Shown here one piece after another: positions 18,171-29,191 of a DNA stretch of 64,000 nucleotides. The notes under the pieces are model-generated. The model saw nothing but the letters and a program-made list of their open reading frames with translations, made no database searches and was not told the origin of the DNA. Position numbers and translations under genes: made by a program. The stretch is taken from NCBI RefSeq assembly GCF_003449015.1, contig NZ_QRGD01000002.1:186001-250000 (forward strand), in the 5' to 3' direction. Source of the stretch: Aureibaculum luteum (lineage in GTDB: Bacteria > Bacteroidota > Bacteroidia > Flavobacteriales > Flavobacteriaceae). Each line of letters starts with the position of its first letter. Within the stretch, counting starts at the first letter, position 1.

Positions 18171-19835
18171 ATGCTGAAAAAAAGATTCATAATACATTTA
18201 GTCCTTATTTTCCAATCATGGATTTGTATTTCACAAGAACTTCCTAAAATTATTGGCGATTTAACAACAATCGAAAACAATTATCTACCTGATTTTAGCT
18301 ACGCAGGCTATCATAATGGGGAAGTGCCACTTCCAATGTTATTTGGTGAAATTATTTTAGCAACTAATTATGGAGTTATTCCAAATGATGGATTAGATGA
18401 TTCTAAAGCACTCTTGAATGCCTTAGAAGCGACTAAAACAATGTCTGGAAATATCATCTTGCAATTACCCGCAGGTAAACTTATCTTAAGTAATATTCTT
18501 TATATTGAACGAAGTAATTTTGTTTTAAGAGGCACAGGAATTGGTAAAGGCGGTACAGAAATATATTGTCCAAGACCCATGATGTACCTCAAAGATCCTG
18601 AATCTTTAGTTGAATTGAGAGAATATTTACTAAAATTTGACAAAAGGCAACGTGAAAAAGAAAATAATATAGACCTACCTTTTTCTCAATATGCGTGGTC
18701 TGGTGGTATGATTTGGACACAAGTTCCAGGAGAAAGAGTAAAATCGTATTTAGGAAAATATGATCAACCACAAAAAATGCTTGCTAAAGTAATTAAAGGT
18801 AGACGTGGAGAAAAAACACTTATAGTATCAGAGTTGAATAACTTAAAAATTGGGGATATAGTCCAATTAGATCTTTTTAATAAGGATGGTGAAAACGGAT
18901 CTATCATTAATGATTTGTATAAAAATATCGGAGTCAAAGTAGGTTCTCACCATTGGGAATTTCCTAGTTTACCAATCGTAAGACAACAGGTAGAAATTGT
19001 AAAAATATCAGGGAATAAAGTGACTATTAAAACCCCTTTAACAATTGACATTAGAAGTGAATATCAAGCTCAATTGGTCGCGTGGAAACATTTAAAAGAA
19101 GTTGGTATTGAGCACTTGCGAATTACTTTTCCCAATTCACCAAGAGTAGCCCATCACGTAGAGCCAGGTTATAATGGTATTTTTCTAACACGGGTTTTCA
19201 ACAGTTGGGTAAAAGATGTGGTTATCCATAATGCTGATAGTGGTATTCTTGCTGAAGAAACCGCAAATATCAGTATTAAAGATATAGTTACCACCGGAGA
19301 TAATATGGCACATTATACGGTTGCTATGGCTGGTGTTCACAATGTTCTCGTCAATAATTTAAAGGTTTATAACAATGCAGTACATCCCTTAAGTTTTAAT
19401 ACTTTTTCAACAAAAAATGTGTACCAAAATTGTGAGGTATTTTCAAATCCTGTACTTGACCAACACTCAGGTGCTAACCATCAAAACTTATTTGATAATG
19501 TAAAGGTGCATTTAAATGTACATAAAGATGGCAGTTATCCTCTTTTTGCTGGAGGTGGTGCTCCATATTGGAAACCTTCTCATGGTGCTTATTCCACATT
19601 TTGGAATATTAATATTCAAGTAGAAAACAAATTAGGCGACACAAAACCATTCGTGCTAAATGGCATGGAAGATGGCCCCTTCGCTAGAGTAATAGGTGTT
19701 CATGGCAACCATAATTTCAAAATAGAATATGGATATAAGACTTATATTGAATCCACTAACAAGTCATTAACAAAAACGCCTTCTTTATATAATTATCAAT
19801 TAAAAAAACGATTACGCAATTACGGAAAAAAATGA
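18171..19835 (+). CDS. Secreted pectate-lyase-superfamily (Pectate_lyase_3-type) beta-helix protein
   Basis: I start at ATG 18171, directly on a signal peptide (MLKKRFIIHLVLIFQSWICIS); an in-frame TTG two codons earlier is the alternative. The 554-residue protein has the N-terminal signature of this superfamily (NYGVIPNDGLDDSKALLNAL), then LPAGKLILS, and beta-helix rungs such as GIFLTRVFNSWVKDVVIHNA and NISIKDIVTTGDN. Members include polysaccharide lyases and glycoside hydrolases acting on uronate-containing glycans; the exact activity cannot be read. It sits between the GH20/GH120 pair and the HTCS regulator, so it likely belongs to this polysaccharide locus. Confidence 0.75.
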   Translation: MLKKRFIIHLVLIFQSWICISQELPKIIGDLTTIENNYLPDFSYAGYHNGEVPLPMLFGEIILATNYGVIPNDGLDDSKALLNALEATKTMSGNIILQLPAGKLILSNILYIERSNFVLRGTGIGKGGTEIYCPRPMMYLKDPESLVELREYLLKFDKRQREKENNIDLPFSQYAWSGGMIWTQVPGERVKSYLGKYDQPQKMLAKVIKGRRGEKTLIVSELNNLKIGDIVQLDLFNKDGENGSIINDLYKNIGVKVGSHHWEFPSLPIVRQQVEIVKISGNKVTIKTPLTIDIRSEYQAQLVAWKHLKEVGIEHLRITFPNSPRVAHHVEPGYNGIFLTRVFNSWVKDVVIHNADSGILAEETANISIKDIVTTGDNMAHYTVAMAGVHNVLVNNLKVYNNAVHPLSFNTFSTKNVYQNCEVFSNPVLDQHSGANHQNLFDNVKVHLNVHKDGSYPLFAGGGAPYWKPSHGAYSTFWNINIQVENKLGDTKPFVLNGMEDGPFARVIGVHGNHNFKIEYGYKTYIESTNKSLTKTPSLYNYQLKKRLRNYGKK

Positions 19836-19922
19836 AGTTAAAAATTCCTTATTCTAAAAACCTATGCACATTAGTTTCATTTTATTAACTTGTGCTTATT
19901 ATTTTTGTCATAGACACATTGT

Positions 19923-22900
19923 ATGAAACGAATTGCCTTTTTTTTACTTCTTAGTCTTGTATCTGCAATCATCATTCACGCACAAACTGACAGCTACGAA
20001 TTTAGAAATTTAACCGCGACTGATGGGTTATCTCAAAGTACGGTAATTGCCATACACCAAGACAAATTGGGACAAATGTGGTTTGGTACAAGAGATGGGT
20101 TAAATAAGTATGATGGCAATAGCTTTAAAATTTATCGTAACAAAATAAATGATACTCTATCAATAAGCAATAGTGATATTTTAACCATTACAGAAGATTC
20201 AGAGGGTATGCTTTGGATTGGTACTTATAATGGTTTAAATAGGTATAATCCTATCAACAATACTTTTAAAAGATACTTTCATACAAACAATACTAATTCT
20301 CTTGCTCATAACACCGTTTGGAAGGTCAAAGAGATAGGTGATAAAATTTGGATTGGCACATCAAACGGACTTTCCATTTACAATAAAGGAACAAAGACTT
20401 TTTCTACACTCTTTAATGACCCAGATAATCCATATAGTCTGCCAGGAAATTATGTGTTGAGTATCTTAGAAGATAAAGAAGGTGAAATTTGGGTTGGCAC
20501 CTCAAAAGGTTTATGTAAACTAATTAATAATGAAGGTAATAATTATAAATTCATACAATTTAAAAGTAAAGATATTCTGTATGTCCAAGACATAATAGCA
20601 GACAATCAAAATAATATATTTATCGCTACAAAATCAAATGGTTTGTATAAAATCAATACAAATTCCAAGATCTTAGTACCTTTTAAGAATGTTGCTGGAT
20701 TTAAAGGTTTAGACCTTGATTTAAGGTCTATGGATTTTGACGAACAGGGCAATTTATGGTTGGGCACAAATAGTGGGGTGGTTGTTTTTAAACCCAATGG
20801 TGAATTAAACCCAGTTATCAATAAACCCAATGCATATTCGGGGTTAAGTAAAGTAAAGTCAATTTATACGGATAAAAATGGTTCAGTTTGGATTGGAACA
20901 TATTATGGAGGTGTAAGCCTGTGGGATAAATCGAATACCAACTTCACCAATTTACATCAAAACATTGGTGAAAATAGTTTGGGGTATAATGTAGTGAGTT
21001 CAATTGTCTCCGATAAAAATGAAAACATTTATTTTGGAACCGAAGGTGGAGGAATAACAGTCATTGACAATAATACAGGAAAATCAAATTATATTAATAG
21101 TTCAAATACGAAAGGGCTATCTGATGATAATATCAAATCAATATTATTAAAGAAAAATGAGTTATGGATTGGCACTTTTTCTGATGGTTTATCAATTTTC
21201 AGCCTTAAAACTAAACGTATAACCAATAGTGTTTTATCAAAAGAACTTCAAACCTTTTTAGTTCAATTAGGCGTTTATGTGATTAAACAAGAAAATGAAA
21301 ATATTATTTGGTTGGGTACTTTTGGAAAAGGTTTAATAAGGTATAATATAGCTGAAAAATCTTTTAAGAACTTTCAAAACGAACCAGATAAAAGTAATTC
21401 ATTATCCAATAATAGAATAAGGTCAATGCTCATAGATTCTAAAAATAGGTTATGGACAGGTACTCAAAGTGGATTAAATTTATTTTCTCTTGGTGATTTA
21501 GATAAAAAAGAATTTGAAATTGATCATTTTTTCTATAATAAAGAAATCATTTCTGGTATTGATATTCTAACAATTTATGAAGACAGCAGTACTAATATTT
21601 GGGTTGGAACTAAGGCAAATGGCTTCTACTTATTTGATGGCACTGATTTTATTAAAGTACCTTTAAAGAAAGACAATTTAGAAATTACTTCCATTCATGC
21701 TATTTTAGAAGATGATGATAGTAACCTTTGGCTAAGCTCTAACCATGGTGTAATAAAATATAACGCTGTTACTAAAAATATTACAATCTACGATCAAACG
21801 GATGGCTTAGTTAGTAATGAATATAACGATAATGCGGCCTTAAAACTGAATAGTAACAGGTTTTATTTTGGTGGACCTGCGGGTGTTTCAACATTTAACC
21901 CAAAAAGCATTGCCCAAAACACCTATTCTCCACAAGTTATTTTGACAGGTTTTCGAATCATGAATACGTCGGTACATATAGATGGTAAGGATGCTATTTT
22001 AAAAAACAACATTAGTTATACCAATAAATTAGAACTAAACTATGATATGGCGAATTTTTCGCTAAACTTTGCTATTCCCAACTTTATTAATCCTTCAAAC
22101 AATCAATATACTTATAGATTGGTTGGTTTAGAGAATGCATGGAATACAACCTCTAATAACGAAGTAAATTATACGATTCAAAACCCTGGCACTTATATTT
22201 TTGAGGTAAAAGGTGCCAATAATGATGGTGTTTGGAATGAAAAATCTACCACACTTGAAATTTTAGTGCACCCTGCACCCTGGAGAAGCTGGTGGGCATT
22301 TACAATCTACGCACTATTAATTGGCATTGCTTTATTTATTCTATTATGGTTTTTAAAATCTAAAGCGAAACTCAAGCATGAATTGGAACTAGAACATATA
22401 GAAAATATAAGAAATGAAGAAATAAATGAAGCAAAACTAAAGTTCTTTACAAATATTTCTCATGAATTTAGAACTCCACTAACGTTAATATCAGGCCCAT
22501 TACAACAATTGCTGTCTGATTATACAGGTAGTAATAAAATGTATAAAAAGCTGTTAGTCATAGAAAGTAGTGCAAATCATTTACTTCAACTTATTAATAG
22601 GTTGATGGATTTTAGAAAGCTTGAAAACAAGGAATTGAAACTACAATCTGCTGAGGGAAATATTGTAAAATTTCTAAAAGAAATACATCTTTCTTTTACA
22701 GAGTTCGCCAGAAATGGAAATTACACTTACACCTTTGATGTTTCAGATGAAGTAATACCTCTTTTTTATGATAGGGTAAAGTTAGAACGCGTTTTTTATA
22801 ATCTAATATCAAATGCATTCAGATATACATCCAAAGGAGGTAGTATTTGTGTACGTGTAATAAAAAAAGAAAGTAATCTTGTTATCGAAGTTGAAGATTC

Positions 22901-24011
22901 TGGAGTGGGTATAGCAGAAGAAAATTTAGATAAAATATTTGATCGATTTTTTGAAATACCCATCCATAATAAACCACAAGAAAATTATAATAAAGGTACA
23001 GGAATTGGACTTTCTATTGTGAAAAATATAGTTGATTTACACAAAGGCTATATCGAAGTAAAAAGCAAAAGTACTGACGGTACCATATTTAGGGTAATCT
23101 TGCCTTTGGGTAGATTACATCTATCAGATAACGAAATTATTAATGATTTTAAAATAAGTGATGACATTAGCCAATACGAATCTCAATTAGAGCATACTGA
23201 GTTAAGTAATAATACAATTTATAATTTAGTTGTAGAAGAAAATAAACCAACCCTTTTAGTAGTAGAAGATCACAAACCCTTAAGGCTTTTTATTAAGAAT
23301 TTATTAAAAAAAGACTATAATGTCATTGAGGCCGAGGATGGGAAAGTTGCATTAAAAAAGGTTTTGAAATTTATGCCTGATCTAGTGATAAGCGATGTAA
23401 TTGTGCCAAATATGGTTGGAACTGAGCTATGTACTAAAATTAAAGAAAATATAAATACGAGCCATATACCTGTTATTTTATTGACTTCAAGAACCTCATT
23501 AATTTATAAGTTTGAAGGTTTAGAAAGTGGTGCAGATGATTATATCAGTAAACCATTTAATATTAAAGAATTTAAACTACGCATCAAGAATATATTAGAT
23601 GCTACCTTACGTTTAAAAAATAAGTTTTCTAGTGAAGCCTATTTAAAACCTAGTGACATAACCGTTAACTCAATTGACGAAAAGCTACTAAAAAAAGCAT
23701 TTAACATAGTGGAAAAGAACATTTCAAATGACCAATTTGATATTCCTTTCTTTGGCTCAGAACTAGGGGTTAGTAGAACCATGCTTTTTACAAAAATTAA
23801 GGCATGGACCAACTTTACTCCTAATGAATTTATACATGAAATTAGAATGAAAAGAGCGGTGCAACTACTTGAGCAAAACAAAATCAACATTTCACAAGTA
23901 TGCTATAAAACAGGATTTAAAAATCCCAAGTATTTTAGTAAGTGTTTTCAAAAAAAATATGGAATTACGCCAACCCAATATAGAAACAAATTTTTTGAAA
24001 GTATTGAATAA
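19923..24011 (+). CDS. Hybrid two-component system regulator (HTCS)
   Basis: 1362 residues with the full HTCS order: signal peptide (IIIHAQ), about 700 residues of Reg_prop propeller blades (LWIGTYNGLNRYN, IWVGTSKGLCKL), a Y_Y_Y domain (YTYRLVGLENAWNTTSNN), a membrane helix near residues 795-815, HisKA with the phospho-acceptor His in NISHEFRTPLTL, an ATPase domain (NLISNAFRYTSKGG; GTGIGLSIVKNIV), a receiver domain (LLVVEDHKP; Asp in LVISDVIVP) and a C-terminal AraC domain (ICYKTGFKNPKYFSKCFQKK). It senses glycan fragments in the periplasm and should activate the SusC/SusD operon that follows directly. All key residues appear intact. Confidence 0.96.
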   Translation: MKRIAFFLLLSLVSAIIIHAQTDSYEFRNLTATDGLSQSTVIAIHQDKLGQMWFGTRDGLNKYDGNSFKIYRNKINDTLSISNSDILTITEDSEGMLWIGTYNGLNRYNPINNTFKRYFHTNNTNSLAHNTVWKVKEIGDKIWIGTSNGLSIYNKGTKTFSTLFNDPDNPYSLPGNYVLSILEDKEGEIWVGTSKGLCKLINNEGNNYKFIQFKSKDILYVQDIIADNQNNIFIATKSNGLYKINTNSKILVPFKNVAGFKGLDLDLRSMDFDEQGNLWLGTNSGVVVFKPNGELNPVINKPNAYSGLSKVKSIYTDKNGSVWIGTYYGGVSLWDKSNTNFTNLHQNIGENSLGYNVVSSIVSDKNENIYFGTEGGGITVIDNNTGKSNYINSSNTKGLSDDNIKSILLKKNELWIGTFSDGLSIFSLKTKRITNSVLSKELQTFLVQLGVYVIKQENENIIWLGTFGKGLIRYNIAEKSFKNFQNEPDKSNSLSNNRIRSMLIDSKNRLWTGTQSGLNLFSLGDLDKKEFEIDHFFYNKEIISGIDILTIYEDSSTNIWVGTKANGFYLFDGTDFIKVPLKKDNLEITSIHAILEDDDSNLWLSSNHGVIKYNAVTKNITIYDQTDGLVSNEYNDNAALKLNSNRFYFGGPAGVSTFNPKSIAQNTYSPQVILTGFRIMNTSVHIDGKDAILKNNISYTNKLELNYDMANFSLNFAIPNFINPSNNQYTYRLVGLENAWNTTSNNEVNYTIQNPGTYIFEVKGANNDGVWNEKSTTLEILVHPAPWRSWWAFTIYALLIGIALFILLWFLKSKAKLKHELELEHIENIRNEEINEAKLKFFTNISHEFRTPLTLISGPLQQLLSDYTGSNKMYKKLLVIESSANHLLQLINRLMDFRKLENKELKLQSAEGNIVKFLKEIHLSFTEFARNGNYTYTFDVSDEVIPLFYDRVKLERVFYNLISNAFRYTSKGGSICVRVIKKESNLVIEVEDSGVGIAEENLDKIFDRFFEIPIHNKPQENYNKGTGIGLSIVKNIVDLHKGYIEVKSKSTDGTIFRVILPLGRLHLSDNEIINDFKISDDISQYESQLEHTELSNNTIYNLVVEENKPTLLVVEDHKPLRLFIKNLLKKDYNVIEAEDGKVALKKVLKFMPDLVISDVIVPNMVGTELCTKIKENINTSHIPVILLTSRTSLIYKFEGLESGADDYISKPFNIKEFKLRIKNILDATLRLKNKFSSEAYLKPSDITVNSIDEKLLKKAFNIVEKNISNDQFDIPFFGSELGVSRTMLFTKIKAWTNFTPNEFIHEIRMKRAVQLLEQNKINISQVCYKTGFKNPKYFSKCFQKKYGITPTQYRNKFFESIE

Positions 24012-24174
24012 TAGTGTGCATAGTATTTTTGACTCCCTATCTTTGAACTCTCCGTATATTTTTCCTTTTTAAATTTGTCTTGTAAAATCTTCTTTATTTA
24101 TACCTCGTATGAGATCCAGTATACAATAATATAATCAGATCATTCTATTCAATTAAAACAATTAACAGCAACAG

Positions 24175-24267
24175 ATGAAATGGAATAAACTAAATATAAC
24201 CATTATTGAACTACTATTCTTCATCCTTATTATTGGTATTAGTCTATTGATAATTTATTTAAGCTAA
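24175..24267 (+). CDS. Possible 30-residue membrane peptide
   Basis: An ATG-started frame of 31 codons with MKWNKLNITIIELLFF followed by a continuous hydrophobic stretch to ...IYLS. It reads as a single transmembrane helix with a short basic N-terminus. It lies in the 445-bp gap between the HTCS and SusC genes; the rest of the gap holds no other gene. Similar tiny single-helix frames are common upstream of PULs, but translation here is unproven. Confidence 0.3.
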   Translation: MKWNKLNITIIELLFFILIIGISLLIIYLS

Positions 24268-24456
24268 TCTAGCGACTCTCCATTTATTTATTAGTGTTTT
24301 TACTTTGAAAAAAGATCAATCTTGGATATTTGGTACCCTTATTTCGAATTTTTATGACCTCTTAGGTTATTAAATTTGGCCTTAAATAATGAATAAAATT
24401 ATTTTTTACACAAATAATTTGATTACCAAATTCAATACTAACTTAAGTAAATAATT

Positions 24457-27400
24457 ATGATGAAAAACAAAGTAAAATTAGTCAGGGCTTTCCTTTTGAC
24501 ATTTCTGCTTTTAGCAGTATCAATGGTAAATGCCCAGGAAAGGAGTGTTTCAGGGAAAGTAACTGCAGCAGATGATGGAATGCCATTACCTGGAGTTAAC
24601 ATTTCCGTAAAAGGAGGTACTACAGGAGCCTCAACAGATTTTGATGGTTTATATTCAATCGATGTCCCTGGAAACGAAGCTGTATTGATATATAGCTTTA
24701 TTGGTTTTGTAAGCCAAGAAGTACCCGTGGGAACACAAAATGAAATAAATGTAATTCTTCAAGCTGATAACAATGAATTAGAAGAAGTCGTTGTTGTAGG
24801 TTATGGTGCTCGAAAAAAGAGCGACATTACAGGTTCTGTATCTTCGGTTAAATCTGATGAATTAAATGCATTTCCTTTAGCAAGTGCAGAACAGGCCCTA
24901 CAGGGTCGTGCGGCTGGTGTAGTTGTTCAATCTAACAATGGAGGTGAGCCTGGAGCCCCTATAAATATAAAAATTAGAGGAAATACTTCAATTAATGCCA
25001 GTAGTGCTCCACTTATTGTTGTAGATGGTTTTGTAGGTGCAAATATGCCACAGCCAAATGATATTCAGTCTATGGAGGTATTAAAAGATGCATCAGCTAC
25101 TGCTATATACGGTTCTAGAGGCTCAAATGGTGTTGTTTTAGTGACTACAAAAAAAGGGAAAAGTGGAAAGTTATCTATAGAAGTTAACTCTAACTATTCT
25201 ATCCAAAACACTTCGAATGAATTAGATTTGTTAAACGCAGATGAATTTGCAGCCTATCAACAGTCGTTTAATTCTGGTTATGTTCAAGGACCGGCAAATA
25301 CAGATTGGCAAGACTTATTATATAAATCGGGCAATACTCAAAATCATCAATTTTCTTTTTCTGGAGGAAGCGATAATATAAACTTTTATGCTTCTGCTAA
25401 TTATTTTAAACAAGAAGGTGTTATAATAAATTCTGAATTTGAAAAAATCTCTTTCTTGTCAAATGTTGATGCACAAGTAACTGATAAATTGAAACTAGGT
25501 TTTAATCTTTTTGGTAGTCGAGGAGCTAAAGATGGCGTTCCCACACAATCAACAGGTGAAACTGCAAATGGAGGTGGAGATGATATCGTTTCATTGATGT
25601 TCAGATTTACACCAGATAGGGGAATATTAGATTCAAATGGTATAAATACCATAAATTCTGTAGGTGATAATGTTGATAACCCCTATGCAATTGCTACTGA
25701 GGGCATTAATGAAACAAAAACAGATAATTATAGAGCAAACTTATATGCAAATTATGATATCTTAGAAAATCTGGCTTTTAAAACAACTTTTGGCTATAGT
25801 ACAGCTAATGGAAATGCAGGTGTTTTTAGACCGTCAACATTAGTTGTTACAGCTGGAGGTGCTACAGGAGGAAGAGCAACCATTGAAAATTATAAGAGAA
25901 CAACATTGTTAAGTGAGAATTATTTAACTTTTAATAAAGAAATAGGGAAAGGAAATTTAACTTTATTGGCAGGTTATTCTTATCAAAAGACATCCACGGA
26001 TAGATTTTCTGCAGGAGCCCAAGGGTTCACTTCTGATTCTTTTTCTTATTTTAATTTGCAATCTGGTTCGACACAATTAATACCAACATCATCTTTTTCA
26101 GAAACTGAAATTCAATCACAATTCGGAAGGTTGAATTATGATTTTGATGATAAGTATTTAATAACTGCTACAGTAAGACGAGATGGAGCATCTAATTTTG
26201 CGGAAAATGAAAAATACGCCATTTTTCCATCTGGTGCTGTAGGTTGGAAAATTTCAAATGAAGAATTTTTAAAAGATAGTGAAACTGTTTCTAATCTAAA
26301 ACTAAGAGCAAGTTATGGTGTTACAGGTAATCAAGCAATTGCAGCCTATCAATCTTTAGCAAGTTTTGGTTCGGTTTTTACACCCATTAATGGCACAACT
26401 GTGATCAATGTTACGCCAAATCAAGTTGCTAATCCAGATTTAAAATGGGAGTCTTCTTACCAAACCAATATCGGGTTAGATTTAGGTTTATTAAAAAATA
26501 AAATTACACTTTCATTAGATTATTATAACATAGATACTAAAGATCTTATCATAGAGGATTCTAGTCAACCACAATATTTAGGTTTTCTAACTGCGGCTAG
26601 TTTAAGAAATGTAGGCGAAGTAAATAATAAAGGTTTTGAAATCTCTTTGAATACCAGAAATGTTTCTAATGAAAACTTTAGCTGGACTACAGATTTTAAC
26701 TGGGCTACCAATAAAAATGAATTTGTAACCTTGTTAAATGGTCAAGATATTTTCCAAGATGCTTCTCCTGGTTATTTTAACATTCCCCGTACACATGTCT
26801 TAAGAGAAGGTGAAGCAGTAGGTGTATTTTGGGGATATGAGTATCAAGGTGTTTACCAAGGAGGAGATTTGCCAGCAGGTACCGCTACTTTAGGTGGAGC
26901 AGGGGCAGGAGACCAATTATTTACAGATGTAAATGGTAGTGGTGATATTACTACTGCTGATCAAAAAATAATAGGAGATCCTAATGCAGATTGGACATTT
27001 GGTTTTACAAATAACTTTACGTATAAAAACTTTGACTTAAATATCTTTTTTCAAGGTTCTCAAGGAGGTGATGTTATGAACCTTACAAATGTACAGTTGT
27101 TTAATGGAGATTCAAATGCTAATAGAGATATCTTAAATTCTTGGACACCGTCAAATACAGAAACAAACATTCCTCGTGCAAAACTAAGAGGAAAAGAGAT
27201 TTCTTCACGCTTTGTAGAAGACGGAAGTTATATTAGATTAAAAAATATAGCTTTAGGTTATAATTTACCATCAAGTGTTACTGAAAAATTAGGTATGAAC
27301 AATGTCAGATTCTCAATTAGTGGTCAAAATTTGTTAACTTTTACAGACTACTCTGGTTTAGATCCTGAAGTGAGTTATGGAGTTGTTGGTCAAGGAAGCG

Positions 27401-27486
27401 AAGCAAGTAACACAACGAATGGGTTTGATTTTGGAAATTACCCAACAGTTAAGTCTTTCAACTTTAGCATTAATTTAAAATTTTAA
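24457..27486 (+). CDS. SusC-family TonB-linked outer-membrane transporter
   Basis: 1009 residues: signal peptide (LLAVSMVNAQ), a carboxypeptidase-regulatory-like domain (SVSGKVTAADDGMPLPGVNISVKG), the EEVVVVGYG segment that leads into the plug (ALQGRAAGVVVQSNNGGEPG; IKIRGNTSINASSAPLIVVDG), then a 22-strand barrel ending in an aromatic residue (FNFSINLKF), as expected for outer-membrane insertion. It imports oligosaccharides produced at the surface, together with the SusD partner 23 bp downstream. Likely under HTCS control. Confidence 0.96.
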   Translation: MMKNKVKLVRAFLLTFLLLAVSMVNAQERSVSGKVTAADDGMPLPGVNISVKGGTTGASTDFDGLYSIDVPGNEAVLIYSFIGFVSQEVPVGTQNEINVILQADNNELEEVVVVGYGARKKSDITGSVSSVKSDELNAFPLASAEQALQGRAAGVVVQSNNGGEPGAPINIKIRGNTSINASSAPLIVVDGFVGANMPQPNDIQSMEVLKDASATAIYGSRGSNGVVLVTTKKGKSGKLSIEVNSNYSIQNTSNELDLLNADEFAAYQQSFNSGYVQGPANTDWQDLLYKSGNTQNHQFSFSGGSDNINFYASANYFKQEGVIINSEFEKISFLSNVDAQVTDKLKLGFNLFGSRGAKDGVPTQSTGETANGGGDDIVSLMFRFTPDRGILDSNGINTINSVGDNVDNPYAIATEGINETKTDNYRANLYANYDILENLAFKTTFGYSTANGNAGVFRPSTLVVTAGGATGGRATIENYKRTTLLSENYLTFNKEIGKGNLTLLAGYSYQKTSTDRFSAGAQGFTSDSFSYFNLQSGSTQLIPTSSFSETEIQSQFGRLNYDFDDKYLITATVRRDGASNFAENEKYAIFPSGAVGWKISNEEFLKDSETVSNLKLRASYGVTGNQAIAAYQSLASFGSVFTPINGTTVINVTPNQVANPDLKWESSYQTNIGLDLGLLKNKITLSLDYYNIDTKDLIIEDSSQPQYLGFLTAASLRNVGEVNNKGFEISLNTRNVSNENFSWTTDFNWATNKNEFVTLLNGQDIFQDASPGYFNIPRTHVLREGEAVGVFWGYEYQGVYQGGDLPAGTATLGGAGAGDQLFTDVNGSGDITTADQKIIGDPNADWTFGFTNNFTYKNFDLNIFFQGSQGGDVMNLTNVQLFNGDSNANRDILNSWTPSNTETNIPRAKLRGKEISSRFVEDGSYIRLKNIALGYNLPSSVTEKLGMNNVRFSISGQNLLTFTDYSGLDPEVSYGVVGQGSEASNTTNGFDFGNYPTVKSFNFSINLKF

Positions 27487-27509
27487 TCAATAATTTAAAA
27501 ACATATATA

Positions 27510-29030
27510 ATGAAAAAATATAAATATTTATTTTTATTGGTAGGTTTATCAATAATAGGTTGTTCAGACTTAGAAGAACAACCTGTAGGGTTATTAGCTC
27601 CTGATGGTTTCTTTAAATCAACAAAAGATATACAAACAGCAGCAAACGCAGCATACGGACATATGACTCATGAAGATTTTTGGGGAAGAAAAATGTCATT
27701 AACACTTATGATGCGTGGTGATATGGTAGCTTTTGGTGATCCAACTACATCTTCCAGAAGAATTGATCATGATGTCTTTACAGTTCAAGCGGATAATGGT
27801 ATGATTGATGGCTATTGGCTTAGAGTTTATCAAATGATAGCTGCTGCTAATCAGGCTATTGCAGGGGCAGAAGATGTAGATGTGGCGGATGAAATTAAAA
27901 ATCCTGTTACCGCACAAGCTTATTTTGCAAGAGCATTTGCATATTTTCATTTAGTAAGACAATTTGGAGATATACCTTATATAACAGAACCTGTAACAGA
28001 TTTAGTTGCATCAAGTTCTATTAGTAAAACAGCGGCTACTGATGTGTATACAAACATTATTGCCGATTTAGAGTTTGCTAAAAAATGGTTGCCAGATACT
28101 CAAGCTTCAAGATCTATACCAGCTAAATCAGCTGCTCATTCTTATTTAGCGTTGGTGTATTTAACGAAGGGTGACTATCAAAATGCTTATACAGAAGCTA
28201 AAGGAGTTATTGATAATGAAGGAACCTATAACCTAGGTTTAGAACCAGATTTTCAAGATCTATTTGATTCTTCAAAAATTGAGGGTTCTAAGGAACCTAT
28301 ATTTACGTTAGATTTTATTGGTATTAGCGATGGAGACGACGGTAGAGATTATCAAGCAGCTTTAACCGGGCTTAGAGATGACGAACAATATGGTCTTGGA
28401 GGAGGTTGGTCAGTTGCTGTTCCATCTCTTGCTGTATATACCACTTGGAATGATTTAGATTACAGAAAATCAGTTAGCTTAGATGATACAGGAGTTTTTG
28501 GAGGCAACGTAGTACCCTATACAGCTTTTAAGGAGAGCGGTGGTAGTGGTAGAGGTGTAAACCGACCACATATTGCAAAATACACACGCTCTATTGGAAC
28601 AACTGCTACCGGTAATGGTAGAGGGTCAGAGACGAATTATATGATGATGCGTTATGCAGAGGTATTGTTAATCGCTGCTGAAGCTTTGAATGAAACTTCA
28701 CCAGGCTCAACTGAAGCAGAAGGTTATGTAAACAGAGTTCGTGCAAGAGCAAGAAATGGAAATGGGGCTGCTTTTCCTGCAGATGTTTCTGGCTTGTCTC
28801 AAGACGCTTTTAGGACTATGGTATTAGAAGATCGAAAATGGGAACTTGCCTTTGAGTTTAAAAGATGGTATGACATTGTAAGACGAAAAATGGGATCAGA
28901 GGTGTTTAGTGCTTCAGGATTAGAAGGATTAAAGGAAAATTTTGATCCGAATAGAGATTACTTATTGCCTTTACTTTCTGATGAGTTATCAAGAAATCCT
29001 AATTTAGAACCTCAGAATCCTGGGTACTAA
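27510..29030 (+). CDS. SusD/RagB-family glycan-binding lipoprotein
   Basis: 506 residues with a lipobox (LSIIGCSDLEEQP, Cys18) and the SusD helical scaffold: AANAAYGHMT, QMIAAANQAIAGAED, AQAYFARAFAYFHLVRQFGDIPYITEP, SYLALVYLTKGDYQNAYTEA, and near the C-terminus LEDRKWELAFEFKRWYDIVRR. It is the surface lid of the SusC transporter, with which it forms an operon ended by the terminator at 29072-29113. Confidence 0.96.
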   Translation: MKKYKYLFLLVGLSIIGCSDLEEQPVGLLAPDGFFKSTKDIQTAANAAYGHMTHEDFWGRKMSLTLMMRGDMVAFGDPTTSSRRIDHDVFTVQADNGMIDGYWLRVYQMIAAANQAIAGAEDVDVADEIKNPVTAQAYFARAFAYFHLVRQFGDIPYITEPVTDLVASSSISKTAATDVYTNIIADLEFAKKWLPDTQASRSIPAKSAAHSYLALVYLTKGDYQNAYTEAKGVIDNEGTYNLGLEPDFQDLFDSSKIEGSKEPIFTLDFIGISDGDDGRDYQAALTGLRDDEQYGLGGGWSVAVPSLAVYTTWNDLDYRKSVSLDDTGVFGGNVVPYTAFKESGGSGRGVNRPHIAKYTRSIGTTATGNGRGSETNYMMMRYAEVLLIAAEALNETSPGSTEAEGYVNRVRARARNGNGAAFPADVSGLSQDAFRTMVLEDRKWELAFEFKRWYDIVRRKMGSEVFSASGLEGLKENFDPNRDYLLPLLSDELSRNPNLEPQNPGY

Positions 29031-29071
29031 TAGTTAACTTTTTATGATAATAATTTGAGTTAGTTAAGTTA

Positions 29072-29113
29072 AGAGGCGTGTACACTTGATAAGGGTTATA
29101 CGCCTCTTTTTAT
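29072..29113 (+). terminator. Rho-independent terminator after susCD
   Basis: Stem AGAGGCGT...ACGCCTCT with a T tract (TTTTT) right after it. It lies about 40 bp after the SusD stop, separating susCD from the GH88/GH2 genes. Confidence 0.85.
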
Positions 29114-29191
29114 TCACTATTTAAAATTTGAAATTAAAACTTACTATAAAAAGGAAGGTGGAAAACCGTATAATCTTAATTCCAAAATAAC

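Noticed and set aside
24012-24174. Terminator or riboswitch between HTCS and SusC
   Set aside because: No GC-rich stem with a T tract and no recognisable aptamer.
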